From contig BFEA01000066.1 in NCBI GenBank assembly GCA_003427395.1, positions 1,883,478 through 1,908,065 on the forward strand: a stretch of DNA of 24,588 nt. The letters run 5' to 3'. Made by a program: the position numbers and the translations under genes. The notes beneath the pieces were generated by a model. It searched no databases. It worked only from the letters and a program-made list of their open reading frames with translations, and was not told where the DNA came from. Below, piece by piece: positions 8,815 to 16,998 of the stretch (position 1 is the stretch's first letter; every line of letters begins with the position of its first letter). The stretch comes from Chara braunii (lineage: Eukaryota > Streptophyta > Charophyceae > Charales > Characeae).

Positions 8815-9404
8815 CTAAGTTCTCATCCATCTCAAGGTCTGATGATCAGTCCTGAGGATGAAGAACCTCCCAAGGAGATAATGTCTCCAATGGGTCAGCG
8901 CCTTGAACACCGCATAGAGTTCTTTCTTATAGGTGGACTTAGCCAACTTCTGAGACGGCATTTTCTTGGACATGTACTCAACAGGCCTCAACTTTGGCCC
9001 CTCCTGATGCGCAAGCACGGCGCCAATGCCATATTGGCTAGCATCTGTGGTTACTATCAACGGCTTATCAGGATCGGGAAGTTTCAAGACTTCATAATGT
9101 GTTAGTGCATGCTTCAGATGTCTGAAAGCAGCCTCGCACTCATCTGTCCACTCCCACGGGGTATCAAGGCGGGTCAGATCAGTCAAAGGAGCGGCCACTA
9201 CGCTATAGTTCTTTACAAAAGTCCGGTAGTAGCCTGTCATTCTCAAGAAAGATCTCATCCCAGTCACAGAATGAGGTCGTGGCCAATCACGAATGCTGGC
9301 CACCTTCGCGTCATCGGGCTTCAACCCTTCCGCGGAGATCTCATGAAGCAAGTACAAGACATGGGTGCGTCCAAACTCGCACTTCTCACTGTTGATCTTG
9401 AACT
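8815..9404 (-). pseudogene. pol: RT thumb/connection and RNase H
   Basis: This segment copies RNA into DNA and degrades the template in concert with the RT palm upstream. It reads KCEFG near 9380, then SAEGLKPDDAKVASIRDWP, the SFLRMTGYYRTFVKNYS connection, and RNase H. The RNase H carries Asp in VTTDASQYGIGAVL, Glu in YKKELYAV and Asp in RTDHQTLRW. The frame differs from the palm region by one base, with the shift at about 9401-9406, and ends in TAG at 8815-8817 after RWMRT. Downstream sequence continues in the same frame, so the stop interrupts the family domain. Confidence 0.87.
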
Positions 9405-9886
9405 TTGTGCTGTCGCAGGAGACTAAGGACTTTGTCCAAGTGTGCTACGTGCTCCTCGACAGTCTTACTAAAAATAAGTATGTCATCGAGGTACACGATA
9501 ACAAACTTATCCAAGTAGTCATGGAATATCCGATTCATAGCGTGCTGAAAGGTGCCAGGAGCATTGCACAGGCCAAAAGGCATCACCACAAACTAGTACA
9601 AAGCGTACCTGGTCTTAAATGTGGTTTTGTGTTGATCCTCGGGCCGGATTGCAATCTGATGGTACCCGGACTTCAGATATATCTTACTGAAGTACCGACA
9701 CCCTTGCACTCGATCTAACAGATCGTCGATGCGCGGTAGGGGTTCTCTGTTCTTTACAGTGATGGCATTGAGACCCCTATAATCAATGCACATCCTGAGA
9801 GTGCCCTCCTTCTTCTTAGGTACGAATAGTATTGGAGATCCGTAAGGAGAGACACTCGGTCGGATCCAACCCTTCTCTACGATTTC
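9386..9886 (-). pseudogene. pol: reverse transcriptase palm/fingers, internal stop
   Basis: Family-typical RT blocks run in order: [65 protein letters not shown] and [12 protein letters not shown]. The YLDD active-site box is intact. The first catalytic Asp of motif A (normally in an IDL triplet) is Tyr here, giving IYL. A TAG at 9593-9595 interrupts between YALY and FVVMPFG. The frame is open leftwards from the TAG at 9887-9889 and shifts near 9401-9406 into the next segment. Both catalytic loss and the stop mark it as dead. Confidence 0.88.
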
Positions 9887-10425
9887 CTAGAGTTGGCGGG
9901 GAATCTCATCAAGCTCGCCTGGAGACATCCAATAGATCCTACCCTTCGGAATACTAGACCTTGGGATAATCTCTATCGCGTGGACGACCTCCCTATCAAC
10001 AACCCCTGTTGGCTCTTCAAATAGATTGGCAACTACTCCCTCTATCTCCGACGGCATTTTCACCGGCTCGCCTGCAGCAGAGACATAAACTAAGTACATA
10101 CCCTCCTCCTGATGTTGCTTATAGTAGTTATAGAACGCGGCCGCACACATGCATCCATGGGAATCGATCAGACTACTAGCTTTGAAGTTGTATAGTCTGG
10201 TGGTCCCTCCACCTGGCAAAGTGTATTTGACCATTTTTCGGTCCAAGTCGAACTGGGGCTGTGCCACAGAGAGGTAGTACATACCTAACAAGATATCCAT
10301 AGGGAGATCGTCACTTACAAGGAATGAGACACGATGCCTCAACTCCCCTCCCGCGAACGGGAACAGGCATTCTACATCCTGAAGGTAGTCATTAACTACC
10401 ATGCGCTGCTTGTTGGCACAGGTCG
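9887..10425 (-). pseudogene. pol: protease C-terminal half and linker to RT
   Basis: The frame (MVVNDYLQDVECLFPF ... SDDLPMDILLGMYYL ... PQFDLDRKMVKY) matches the second half of a retropepsin-type protease, where ILLGM(D/Y)(W/Y)L precedes the C-terminal strand. About 100 residues of linker follow (acidic, EGVVANLFEEPTGVV), then GRIYWMSPGELDEIPRQL, the conserved lead-in to the RT fingers. It stops with TAG at 9887-9889 although the RT continues in the same frame. It is one base out of frame with the protease N-terminal half, the shift lying near 10415-10425. Confidence 0.82.
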
Positions 10426-10784
10426 ACTCAGGCGCTGCACTTGCCCCTGCAAACGCAGCCTCTCAACGCACGCGCGACTAATAAAGTTCCGTGTCGAGCA
10501 AGTATCATAATAGGCCCCGACCTTGCGACCGCCTACGACTATCTCGCTGACGAACATCTCACCCTTCGGGGCTTTAGCTAGTGTCGTCCAAGAAGCTAGC
10601 GGGTCTAATCTAGACCACTCCTCCCCTAGCTCCTCCAATGCTTCAAACACATTCATCGAGCAAAGGGTCGATGGGTCTGAATGCGTTTGCGGGACGACAA
10701 GGGAATCAGTAGCTTGGGCCATAATGCGAGATGGCGAGGGTGTCTCCACCACCTCGTCCCTAGTAGGAACAGCTACTATTCCTA
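10420..10784 (-). pseudogene. pol: retropepsin-like aspartic protease, N-terminal half
   Basis: This frame follows gag and overlaps its end. KGEMFVSEIVVGGRKVGAYYDTCSTRNFISRACVERL is the protease active-site region. Retropepsins carry Asp-Ser/Thr-Gly at this position, and here the Gly is Cys (DTC), so the catalytic loop is likely broken. The upstream part (SLVVPQTHSDPSTLC, FEALEELGEEW) is linker without a recognised domain. The frame runs into a frameshift near 10415-10425. No ATG decides a start; pol was probably expressed as a Gag-Pol fusion or by frameshifting. Confidence 0.78.
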
Positions 10785-12255
10785 CTGGCCTGACGTGTTT
10801 CCTGGAGCAGTGCCTGATGAACTGGCAACATTGCTACCTACGGGAGATGAGGATCCTACCGCCTGCCCCATAGTAGGCGGGATCTTATCGATGACCTTCT
10901 TGTTCCTACATTTGAACTGGTTATGGCCATATTGACCACAACGGATGCAGGCCTGACGGTTCCACCGATCTCTCCACACGTCCTCGGAAAGACCCGCTTT
11001 CTCCCATGGAGGAGCATTGGTGTCAACTTGATACTTAGACCGGGAGCCCCCTCGGCGTCTACCGGTCCCCTTACCTTTTTGTTGGGTTATGGCGGGGACT
11101 ACTCCACCCTCTGAAGTATCGCCACCTGCCCTTGCACCTACTCCCTCCTGGAAGTTGTCGTCCAGCTCGATGGTTGAACCATCGTTGTCGACAAACATGA
11201 TGCGACCCTTCACCTTCCAGTTGGGAGGCAGTGTCTTCTTCCTCCCGTCCCTAGTGGGTGTCTGTCCATGCCCTATCTTTGCTTCTAGGTCTAGGGCCAC
11301 CTTGTTGTGCATATTGATGTTCGCCTCTTCTGCCAACTGGTTCCTGAGAAGCTGGGATAAGCATCTCAAGTACGAAGTCAGCAGGACCTGGGGGTCATAG
11401 TGCACACCTGGGACATAGATTAGACGCTCAACAGCGTCAGTGGCTTCCCTAACTGACTTAAACTGCCGCGTGTGCAGTGTCAGGATCGCATTAGTGGCCT
11501 TTTGGGCCTCCTGAGGATCATGCCATCTCTCTTCCACCATCTTCAGGAAGTCCTCTAGTTTCTGAGAGGCTGCCCAAGAGCGGAAGTCATGACCGTGCCC
11601 CTGGAGGTGTACTGAACCACTCAACCATCTTGCTGCACTACCCTCTAGGTAGGATGCAGCCACAAGCACGTCTTCGTGCGGCAAGGTGAGTTTACACCTG
11701 ACGTAGACCGGCACTGCCCTCAACCAAGTGTCGAGGTCTTCGCCTCTCTTGTCCCCTGTAAAAGGTTTAGGAGCGGCGATGGCCGTCTTTGGAACCCACT
11801 GAGTTTGTCCCGNTCNCTGCACCACCCCGGGCTGTGGACCCGGTGATANAGGTTGNTGTGCTAGCTGCTGGGGNTGTGTGCCCTGTGGCTGCACAGGTTG
11901 CGAGACAGCAGGCTGCGTGGTAACTGCAACATGCAACGGACTCTGAGTGAACACTGTCTGTACAGGAACCTGCACACTACTCCCTGCTGTTACCCCTCCT
12001 GATAGAGGCATGCCCAGGGAAACGATAGCAACCGATAACAGGGCTACATATGGGAAAACCCCAGTCACCGGTGGAACAGAAAAAGGAGGATATGGCACGG
12101 GCCAGGCACCAGGCCCTGTCGGTGATGGTGCTCCCTGAGAACGCCCTACCAAAATGGCTAGGCTCTGTTGGATATCATGAAGGATGGTAGTTTGATGCTC
12201 CTACATCTCTATTACTCCTAGCAGGGCTCTCCTAACTACCCTCACATCGTTATCC
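10782..12255 (-). pseudogene. gag: capsid-like domain and CCHC zinc knuckle
   Basis: Gag packages the element's RNA into particles. From right to left: an in-frame stop at 12201-12203, a P/Q/V/G-rich low-complexity region with several ambiguous bases (about 12150-11780), then the retrotransposon gag core (KPFTGDKRGEDLDTWLRAV, YLEGSAARWL, DFLKMVEERWHDPQEA, LLTSYLRCLSQLLRNQLAEE). A basic linker follows (KGKGTGRRRGGSRSKY), then the zinc knuckle C-X2-C-X4-H-X4-C (CIRCGQYGHNQFKC, 10908-10948). It ends at 10782. The region up to 12255 stays in the same frame across the TAG. The domain order is standard for Ty3/gypsy Gag. Confidence 0.88.
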
Positions 12256-12540
12256 ATGTTCGTCAGGTCCATCGACGTTTGCCCCTCTCCGTTGCATCCT
12301 GGTCCTTCTTCTAATCATCATCTTCTTCTCCCCTTTTATATGTCCTAATGCCTGCTGTAGCTGTGCCTCTTGCAGGGCTGCCTGCTGGATGGCAACATCC
12401 TCTGGGGTCAACACCGCGGGCTGGCTTGCCATTAAGCCAGCGGACTGACTCAAGGCCTGCGCGACCGTGGACCTGGCGGTACCTGAACTACCGGCTTGGG
12501 AAGTCTGCTGCGCAGACGTGCTCATGGTTGTGGTAGCCAT
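12250..12540 (-). pseudogene. gag N-terminus (frameshifted)
   Basis: A Met-initiated frame starts at 12540 (MATTTMSTSAQQTSQAG) and runs as Q/A/S-rich sequence, then EEDVAIQQAALQEAQLQQAL-like helical sequence. Near 12300-12345 a frameshift in a GAAGATGATGATTAGAAG-type repeat throws it out of frame with the rest of gag, which resumes as TSMDLTNMDNDVRVVRRALL in the next frame. The start codon is the last recognisable piece of this element on its 5' side; the sequence right of 12540 belongs to a different retroelement. The leader, primer-binding site and 5' LTR are missing. Confidence 0.75.
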
Positions 12541-12985
12541 ATATTCTGGCTACGATCAGTTTCCTATTGATCCCACTAACCGACCAATGACTGTCATGCA
12601 CACTCCGAGGGACCTCATTCAAATGTGTGTGGTACCTCAAGGTTGGACCAATGATGTTGCAGTGGTTCAAAGGGATATGATCCAACTCATGCAGGATATC
12701 TCGCCTGAAATAACCAACCCTTATATTGATGATAATCCTGTGAAAGAACCTATAGTAAGAGATGAGACTTTGGTTGATGATGGAGTCAGAAAGTTTGTCT
12801 GGGAACATGTTGAAGGGGTAAAGCAGGTCCTAGAGAGACTTCAGAAATACAATCTGACTGCCAACGGCCCAAAGTCCCTTCTCTTTCAGGCAGAGGTAAC
12901 CCTCTTGGGTTTTAGATGCTTCTCCAAGGTTAGGAGTCCCGATCTCAAGAAAATAGATAAAATTTTGAACCGGCCTCTGCCTCGC
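12541..12985 (+). pseudogene. Second Ty3/gypsy element: reverse transcriptase fragment
   Basis: This plus-strand frame begins IYSGYDQFPIDPTNRPMT and continues MCVVPQGWTNDVAVVQRDM, then PYIDDNPVKEP with the active-site YIDD, a spacer, and GVKQVLERLQKYNLTANGPKS followed by LLGFRCFSKVRSPDLKKIDKILN. These are RT palm and thumb blocks of a Ty3/gypsy lineage clearly different from the minus-strand chromovirus. The 5' part of RT (fingers and motif A Asp) is missing because the sequence starts abruptly at the neighbour's gag start codon. Recognisable RT stops near 12985, where an inverted block begins; the frame runs on to 13060 but reads antisense of that block. Confidence 0.85.
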
Positions 12986-13348
12986 AAAAGAGTGCAACCT
13001 CTCTCTGTCGAATTAAGAGTTCTACTATCAAATCTTAGAGGTTCATGTTTTCCATTTTAATCCTTTTGAATAAGTACACCCCCAAGAGTTACCGGTCCTC
13101 CATCTCCCTGGATGTTGAAGGGTCTCCCCTCTTCATCATCATAGAAAGGCACTCCCAACACTACTCCCCCGNCCTTTAATTTTTTTTGTAGGGTTTCAAC
13201 AACAGCTTGTCTTTTCTCTGTCCATGATAAGTCAGCCCCTTGTCTCACTATCTCTCTTAGAGGCTCTGCAAGGGTAGCAAAATGAGGGACGAAAATCCTT
13301 CAGAATCCACAGACACCCAAGAAACTTCTGACATCCGTCAGTTGCCTT
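12986..13348 (-). pseudogene. Inverted block: connection/RNase H part of the second element
   Basis: The minus strand reads LTDVRSFLGVCGF, stop, RIFVPHFATLAEPLREIVRQGADLSW, then a K/E/Q stretch, GGVVLGVPFYDDEEGRPFNIQGDGGPVTLGGVLIQKD, stop, NGKHEPLRFDSRTLNSTERG. That is exactly the portion of pol that should follow the plus-strand RT at 12541-12985 and precede the plus-strand sequence at 13349. It is inverted in place. It contains a TGA within the GFWRIF-like motif, a TAA at 13057-13059 and an ambiguous base near 13172. The first metal-binding Asp of RNase H is not at its usual place (DGGPVTLGGVL). Confidence 0.83.
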
Positions 13349-13826
13349 CATTTGGACTTTTGATTTCCAATTGGAAAAAATTCCTACTGAGAAGAACAGG
13401 ACAGATGGCTTAAGCCAGATCGAATGGAGAAAAAATGAAGATGAAGATATTAACAGCTCAATAGAAGAATCTGCTTATGTTGATAACTTCCTGAATGAGA
13501 AGGAGGATGAAGATTATAAGGCCCCAAGTTCCTATAAATGGAGCTTATGGCCTGAAGAGAGAGACAATTGGGGAGAAAACCCCGAAGTCTATGTTTATAA
13601 ATTGATTCTTGAAAAAGAAGAGGATGAAAAGCAAAACGATTGGTAGGTCAGGATCAATGCAGCAACTGTAGCTGCTCATGAAACTGGAGAAGGTTCTGGG
13701 TCAAAAGATGAGGAAGAAGCTGAAAAGAAAGAGGAAGATGGAAAGAGAGAGGAAAAATTATCATTCATCTTTGAAGAATATGACGGGAATTACCAGGAGA
13801 TTGAAAAGAAAATGGAAAGAGAATAG
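13349..13826 (+). pseudogene. Second element: RNase H end and acidic linker
   Basis: The plus strand resumes with IWTFDFQLEKIPTEKNRTDGLSQIEW, the conserved C-terminal RNase H motif ending in the DGLS metal-binding Asp. About 40 residues of RNase H expected before it are absent. Then come ~140 residues of very acidic, Lys/Glu-rich linker (EEERDNWGENPEV-like, EEDEKQND, DEEEAEKKEEDGKREE) with a TAG at 13644-13646 and another at 13824-13826 in one continuous frame. The low-complexity linker has no predicted catalytic role; such linkers often separate RNase H from integrase. Confidence 0.75.
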
Positions 13827-13952
13827 GTAAAGGAGTACTACTGCAAAAATTCAAGGAAGAAGTTCAGACGGAAGAGAGGTCACCTCTTCGTGGATGGCAA
13901 CGGAGGGTTGCCTCCACTAAGAGTTTTTTGTGGAAAAGAAAGACAATACTGA
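13827..13952 (+). pseudogene. Second element: start of integrase, truncated by deletion
   Basis: VKEYYCKNSRKKFRRKRGHLFVDGNGGLPPLRVF resembles the 'RxGxLFxxxxGGLPRxVV' lead-in to the integrase zinc finger. It ends in TGA at 13950-13952 just where the H-H-C-C finger should follow. The next coding block (13961 on) starts mid-core, so roughly 100 residues, including the zinc finger and first catalytic Asp, are gone. Confidence 0.65.
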
Positions 13953-13960
13953 ACATGAGA

Positions 13961-14833
13961 GATAATTTCTCTGGTTATGTTGAGGCAAAGACTCTGAAAA
14001 GGAAGACAGCCGAACAAGTGGGTGACTGAATAGAGGAGATTTATCTCAGATATCCCTTCATCAGAGAGTTTGTCTTAGATAGAGGATCAAAATTCAAAAA
14101 TGAGATTGTAAGAAGAACCACTCTCAGACTTGGTGTCAGAATCCGGTAAGTAACTACTTATCATCCTCAAGCAAATGCACCAGTCGAGAGAGGTTACAGG
14201 ACCTTGAAAGATTCATTGGCTAAGTGGTGTGAAAGAAATCTCAGTAACTGGCCAAAAGTGTTAAGGACTGCAGTCTATAGTGACAATATCACAGTTAAGA
14301 GAACAAGTGGTTATGCTCCATTTACTTCGTGGTACGGTCGTTATGCTACTTTGCCTGTTGAGAACATAATCAAGACATGGTCAAGTCAAGAGAGTGACAA
14401 AGAATACTCTATTTCAGAGCTACTTCAGATCAGAATGAGAAAAATATCAGAGGTTGACCAAGCAGTAATGGATGCTGCTGAGAGGATGACAACCAGTAGA
14501 CTGTCAGACCAAACAAAATGGAACAAGGAAAGGTACATAAGAAAAGATAAATTAAAAATTGGTGATGTTGTCCTGTTGTTTGATAACTCTCTCGAGACTC
14601 AATGGACTAAATGGTTGGCACCTAGATGGTTCGGTCCTTACATGATTACAGGAAAAGCAGAGGGCAAAGTCTATGAGATTTCAGAGTTGGATGACTCAAA
14701 AGTTCATGATATGGTGTCAGGGTCAAGACTTCGTAAGTTTATCTTCATAGACTCTTACCTAGTTCCCACCATGACTAGGAAGAAAGGAAAGAAAAGGCAG
14801 TCATCCAGTAAAAAAACAGTTTCAGAAGATTAA
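13961..14833 (+). pseudogene. Second element: integrase core and C-terminal domain
   Basis: The frame begins DNFSGYVEAKTLKRKTAEQV and then FVLDRGSKFKNE (second catalytic Asp) and TTYHPQANAPVERGYRTLK (catalytic Glu), with 35 positions between Asp and Glu. It continues WPKVLRTAVYSDN, TSGYAPFTSWYGR and a C-terminal region typical of the family (KIGDVVLLFDNSLE, LAPRWFGPYMITGKAEG, VYEISELDDSKV, SGSRLRKF). Its tail is Lys-rich (RKKGKKRQSSSKK). Stops at 14027-14029 (TGA) and 14147-14149 (TAA) interrupt it, leaving a 209-codon clean frame from 14204. No chromodomain is seen. The first catalytic Asp is lost with the upstream deletion. Confidence 0.86.
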
Positions 14834-15226
14834 GACAAAGTACTGTGAGACAATAAGGCACTGCAGGGACTAAAGTTTCAGCAGACGTTGATTACTTTTG
14901 TATGATCAGTTCAGTGTGTTAATTTTCAGCATGTCTGATTTTGACACGAGAGACTCGAGAAAAGGCTTCCAGATGATTTACGTTCGTCTGAGCATCTGAA
15001 TCAAATTTTCTTAAGAGGTTATGAGATCAAAGTTATTAATGCAGAACCACAGTCGATCTATGAGTATCTTACCTCTGAGCAGAAGACGACTTTACTATAA
15101 AGAGGGTGATGAGAGACCATCCTTCAGAATATTAGTGCAATATTAAGTTCAGAGAACTCATGGCTGTGGCACATCAAAGAGTGATCAGTATTGATCCCTG
15201 ATAACGAAGAGAGTCTGATAGGCTCA
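14834..15226 (+). other. Post-pol region with one unrecognised short frame
   Basis: A stop-bounded frame at 14945-15100 (51 codons plus TAA) reads HERLEKRLPDDLRSSEHLNQ ... YEIKVINAEPQSIYEYLTSEQ. It looks protein-like but has no in-frame Met near its start; MSDFDTRDSR in the adjacent frame at about 14930 may be its displaced start. I do not recognise it. It may be an extra ORF or 3' untranslated part of the second element. Confidence 0.3.
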
Positions 15227-15397
15227 AGGAAGTTTAGCTCTATCTGATCAAAGAGTTGTCCGTAGAGGGACTTCTTGCCGGCTACGTTGCCTGTCCAAGA
15301 GAGCTATCAAGAAGATGGGCATAAAGAAGTTTAGTCGTGCTTGACCAGAGAGTTGTCGGCATGGGGACTTCATGTTTCTTTACTAAGTTGCCTATCT
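15227..15397 (+). repeat. Direct repeat pair, ~98-bp period
   Basis: Segments 15227-15295 and 15325-15397 share AAGTTTAG, TGA(T/C)CA(A/G)AGAGTTGTC, GGGACTTC and GTTGCCT in the same order. It probably belongs to the 3' untranslated or LTR part of the second retroelement. Confidence 0.65.
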
Positions 15398-15401
15398 TCT
15401 G

Positions 15402-15560
15402 TCTCAGATGAGGGAAGGGACCTCTCTGGGATCAGCATCTCAATACTTCCTTGAGTCTGACGGAAGGTTTCTTGGGAGTATTCTCAGATGAGGGAAGGGA
15501 CCTCTCTGAGATCAACATTTTTTATTTCTTGGGGCTAACGGGAGGTCTTCAGGGAATACA
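15402..15560 (+). repeat. 80-bp tandem duplication (2 copies)
   Basis: The string TCTCAGATGAGGGAAGGGAC and the following CTCTCTG are exact at 15402-15428 and 15482-15508. The rest of each unit (TTTCTTGG, GACGGAAGG/AACGGGAGG) aligns with changes. The 88-codon frame at 15451-15717 crosses this repeat and is not supported as a gene. Confidence 0.75.
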
Positions 15561-15720
15561 TTGTCAGTTGTTGCTTGTTGCTGTTCAACGCCTCTTGAGA
15601 CCGAAGGGACGTCTCTTGAGAAATGTTTGTTCTGTTATCTGGGGCATGGACTGTTTGATTGTGGGTATGAGATGTATGATTGACAGTCTCCGGTTGGGAT
15701 TTTCTTCACTAACCTAAAGA

Positions 15721-16330
15721 TGCATTGATTGACGGGGCGAGCCAGAGCCTTACCGCAGTAGGTCGCAATCTGGTGGGGTCAGCAGGTCCCCGACGCGAGT
15801 GTCAAATTCCATAGTTGGCTGAGGCTAAGACTCCGGGGGTCTGGCCCGTGAGGTCAAAAGGGGTCAACTGAAACCCTACCACATAAAGCAAGGGAGAGTG
15901 ACTCCACAATGGTGATAAAGTTATTATTTGCAAGAGCCTGGAATTATGATTAGACCGGGTCCCACGTTCAAAAATCTAGGCGGGGCAGCCAGCGCCCTTG
16001 GCCAAAAACTGGTGGGTGAGTCGGTCCCCGACCGCAGTGGTCAAATCCGGGTACGAGACAATTTGACTGACGGGAGGTCTACTGTCATAGGGTGACCAGA
16101 CCCGCTATAGTCTGGGTGTCCTGGCGAGAGTGTCAAAGGGTCATCATACTCGAGTAGTGGGTATGCTGGTCTTGACCTGGAGGCAGGTTAAAGGGGTCGT
16201 CAAGACAAATGGTCTGATTGGTCCTGGCCTGAGGCGGGCTGAATAAGGTATGACAGACTGACGGGAGGTCTGTCATTCCTGGCCAGTGGTGAGCAACCAA
16301 AATTAAGGCAATCAATAACTCTTGGGTGTG
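15721..16330 (+). repeat. Diverged direct repeats, possible LTR or UTR
   Basis: About 15740-15812 and 15989-16049 share CTGGTGGG, GGTCCCCGAC and GTCAAAT(T/C)C in order. GACTGACGGGAGGTCT occurs at about 16067 and 16257, with looser forms at 15455 and 15533. No coding frame is credible. The repetition and position after integrase suggest non-coding retroelement sequence, but LTR ends were not found. Confidence 0.5.
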
Positions 16331-16400
16331 AATAACAGTTTATGTTTATTTTTTATTTTATTATGGGTTTCTATATTTATTTATTTTTATTTAATTACTG
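16331..16400. repeat. AT-rich low-complexity tract
   Basis: TTTATTTTTTATTTTATTA-type sequence separates the repeat blocks. No other feature is visible. Confidence 0.7.
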
Positions 16401-16412
16401 ATTGATGACTTC

Positions 16413-16793
16413 TTGTCAGGGAGTCTGTATGTTGGGACCGAGGGACTTTACTGTTTTACAGGATCACACAGACACTTAAAAAACTCCAAGACCAGAGAAA
16501 AGAAAATGGGTTTGGTATTCCCTTTTATTTTTCTGAGAAGTGAGAGTGTGCCACGCTCAGATCAGAGAGAAAGAACAGGGTTTGGTACCCCTGAGTTGCT
16601 TGAAAAGTTGAGAAGACGTCTCACTCAGGCTAGAGAACAGGAAAAGGGATTGGTATACCCTATCCCCGGCATGGCAGACAGAATGAGTGTCCTCGACGAT
16701 AATATCACATGGACAACATCCCTGGCGTTACTGTCAAAGACAAGGAACAAGGTAACCTTTTCACTGAAAGAGTTCAGCACCAAGTCATGCTAG
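16413..16793 (+). other. 126-codon frame over a three-copy ~70-bp repeat; gene status doubtful
   Basis: A Met-initiated frame encodes a basic, Lys/Arg-rich product (KNSKTREKKMGLVF, RSDQRERTGFGTPELLEKL, TQAREQEKGLVYP). Its length is explained by the underlying DNA repeat: 16491-16526, 16561-16593 and 16630-16664 share AGAGA(A)A-GAA-AGGG(T/A)TTGGTA(T/C)(T/C)CC at about 70-bp spacing. The translated units are LVF / FGTP / LVYP, so the repeat does not keep a uniform protein phase. No family is recognised. Confidence 0.3.
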
Positions 16794-16998
16794 CAGCGGA
16801 TGAAAAATCCTTCTTAAATTTATTTGGTGGCCGACAAGCGGTCTGATTCACAAGGAACCTGCATCCCCGGCCTCAGGGTATTCAAACTCTTAAGCCAGGG
16901 ACACTAGGGAGTGGTCTGAAAAGTCAAGGAAGAAAGAAGACTCAGAAGTTCAAGGAAAGGATATCGTGTTTATATAAAAGATAAAAGATAATCATGAA
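16794..16998. other. No gene seen
   Basis: Mixed sequence without a supported frame. It contains TTTATATAAAAG near 16970-16981, a TATA-like string with no demonstrable gene behind it. Confidence 0.4.

Noticed and set aside
7141-9718. Plus-strand frames opposite the chromovirus pol
   Set aside because: They are antisense shadows of recognised RT, RNase H and integrase coding sequence.
12986-13060. Plus-strand continuation of the RT frame (RKRVQPLSVELRVLLSNLRG)
   Set aside because: It is the antisense of the inverted RNase H block; recognisable RT stops near 12985.
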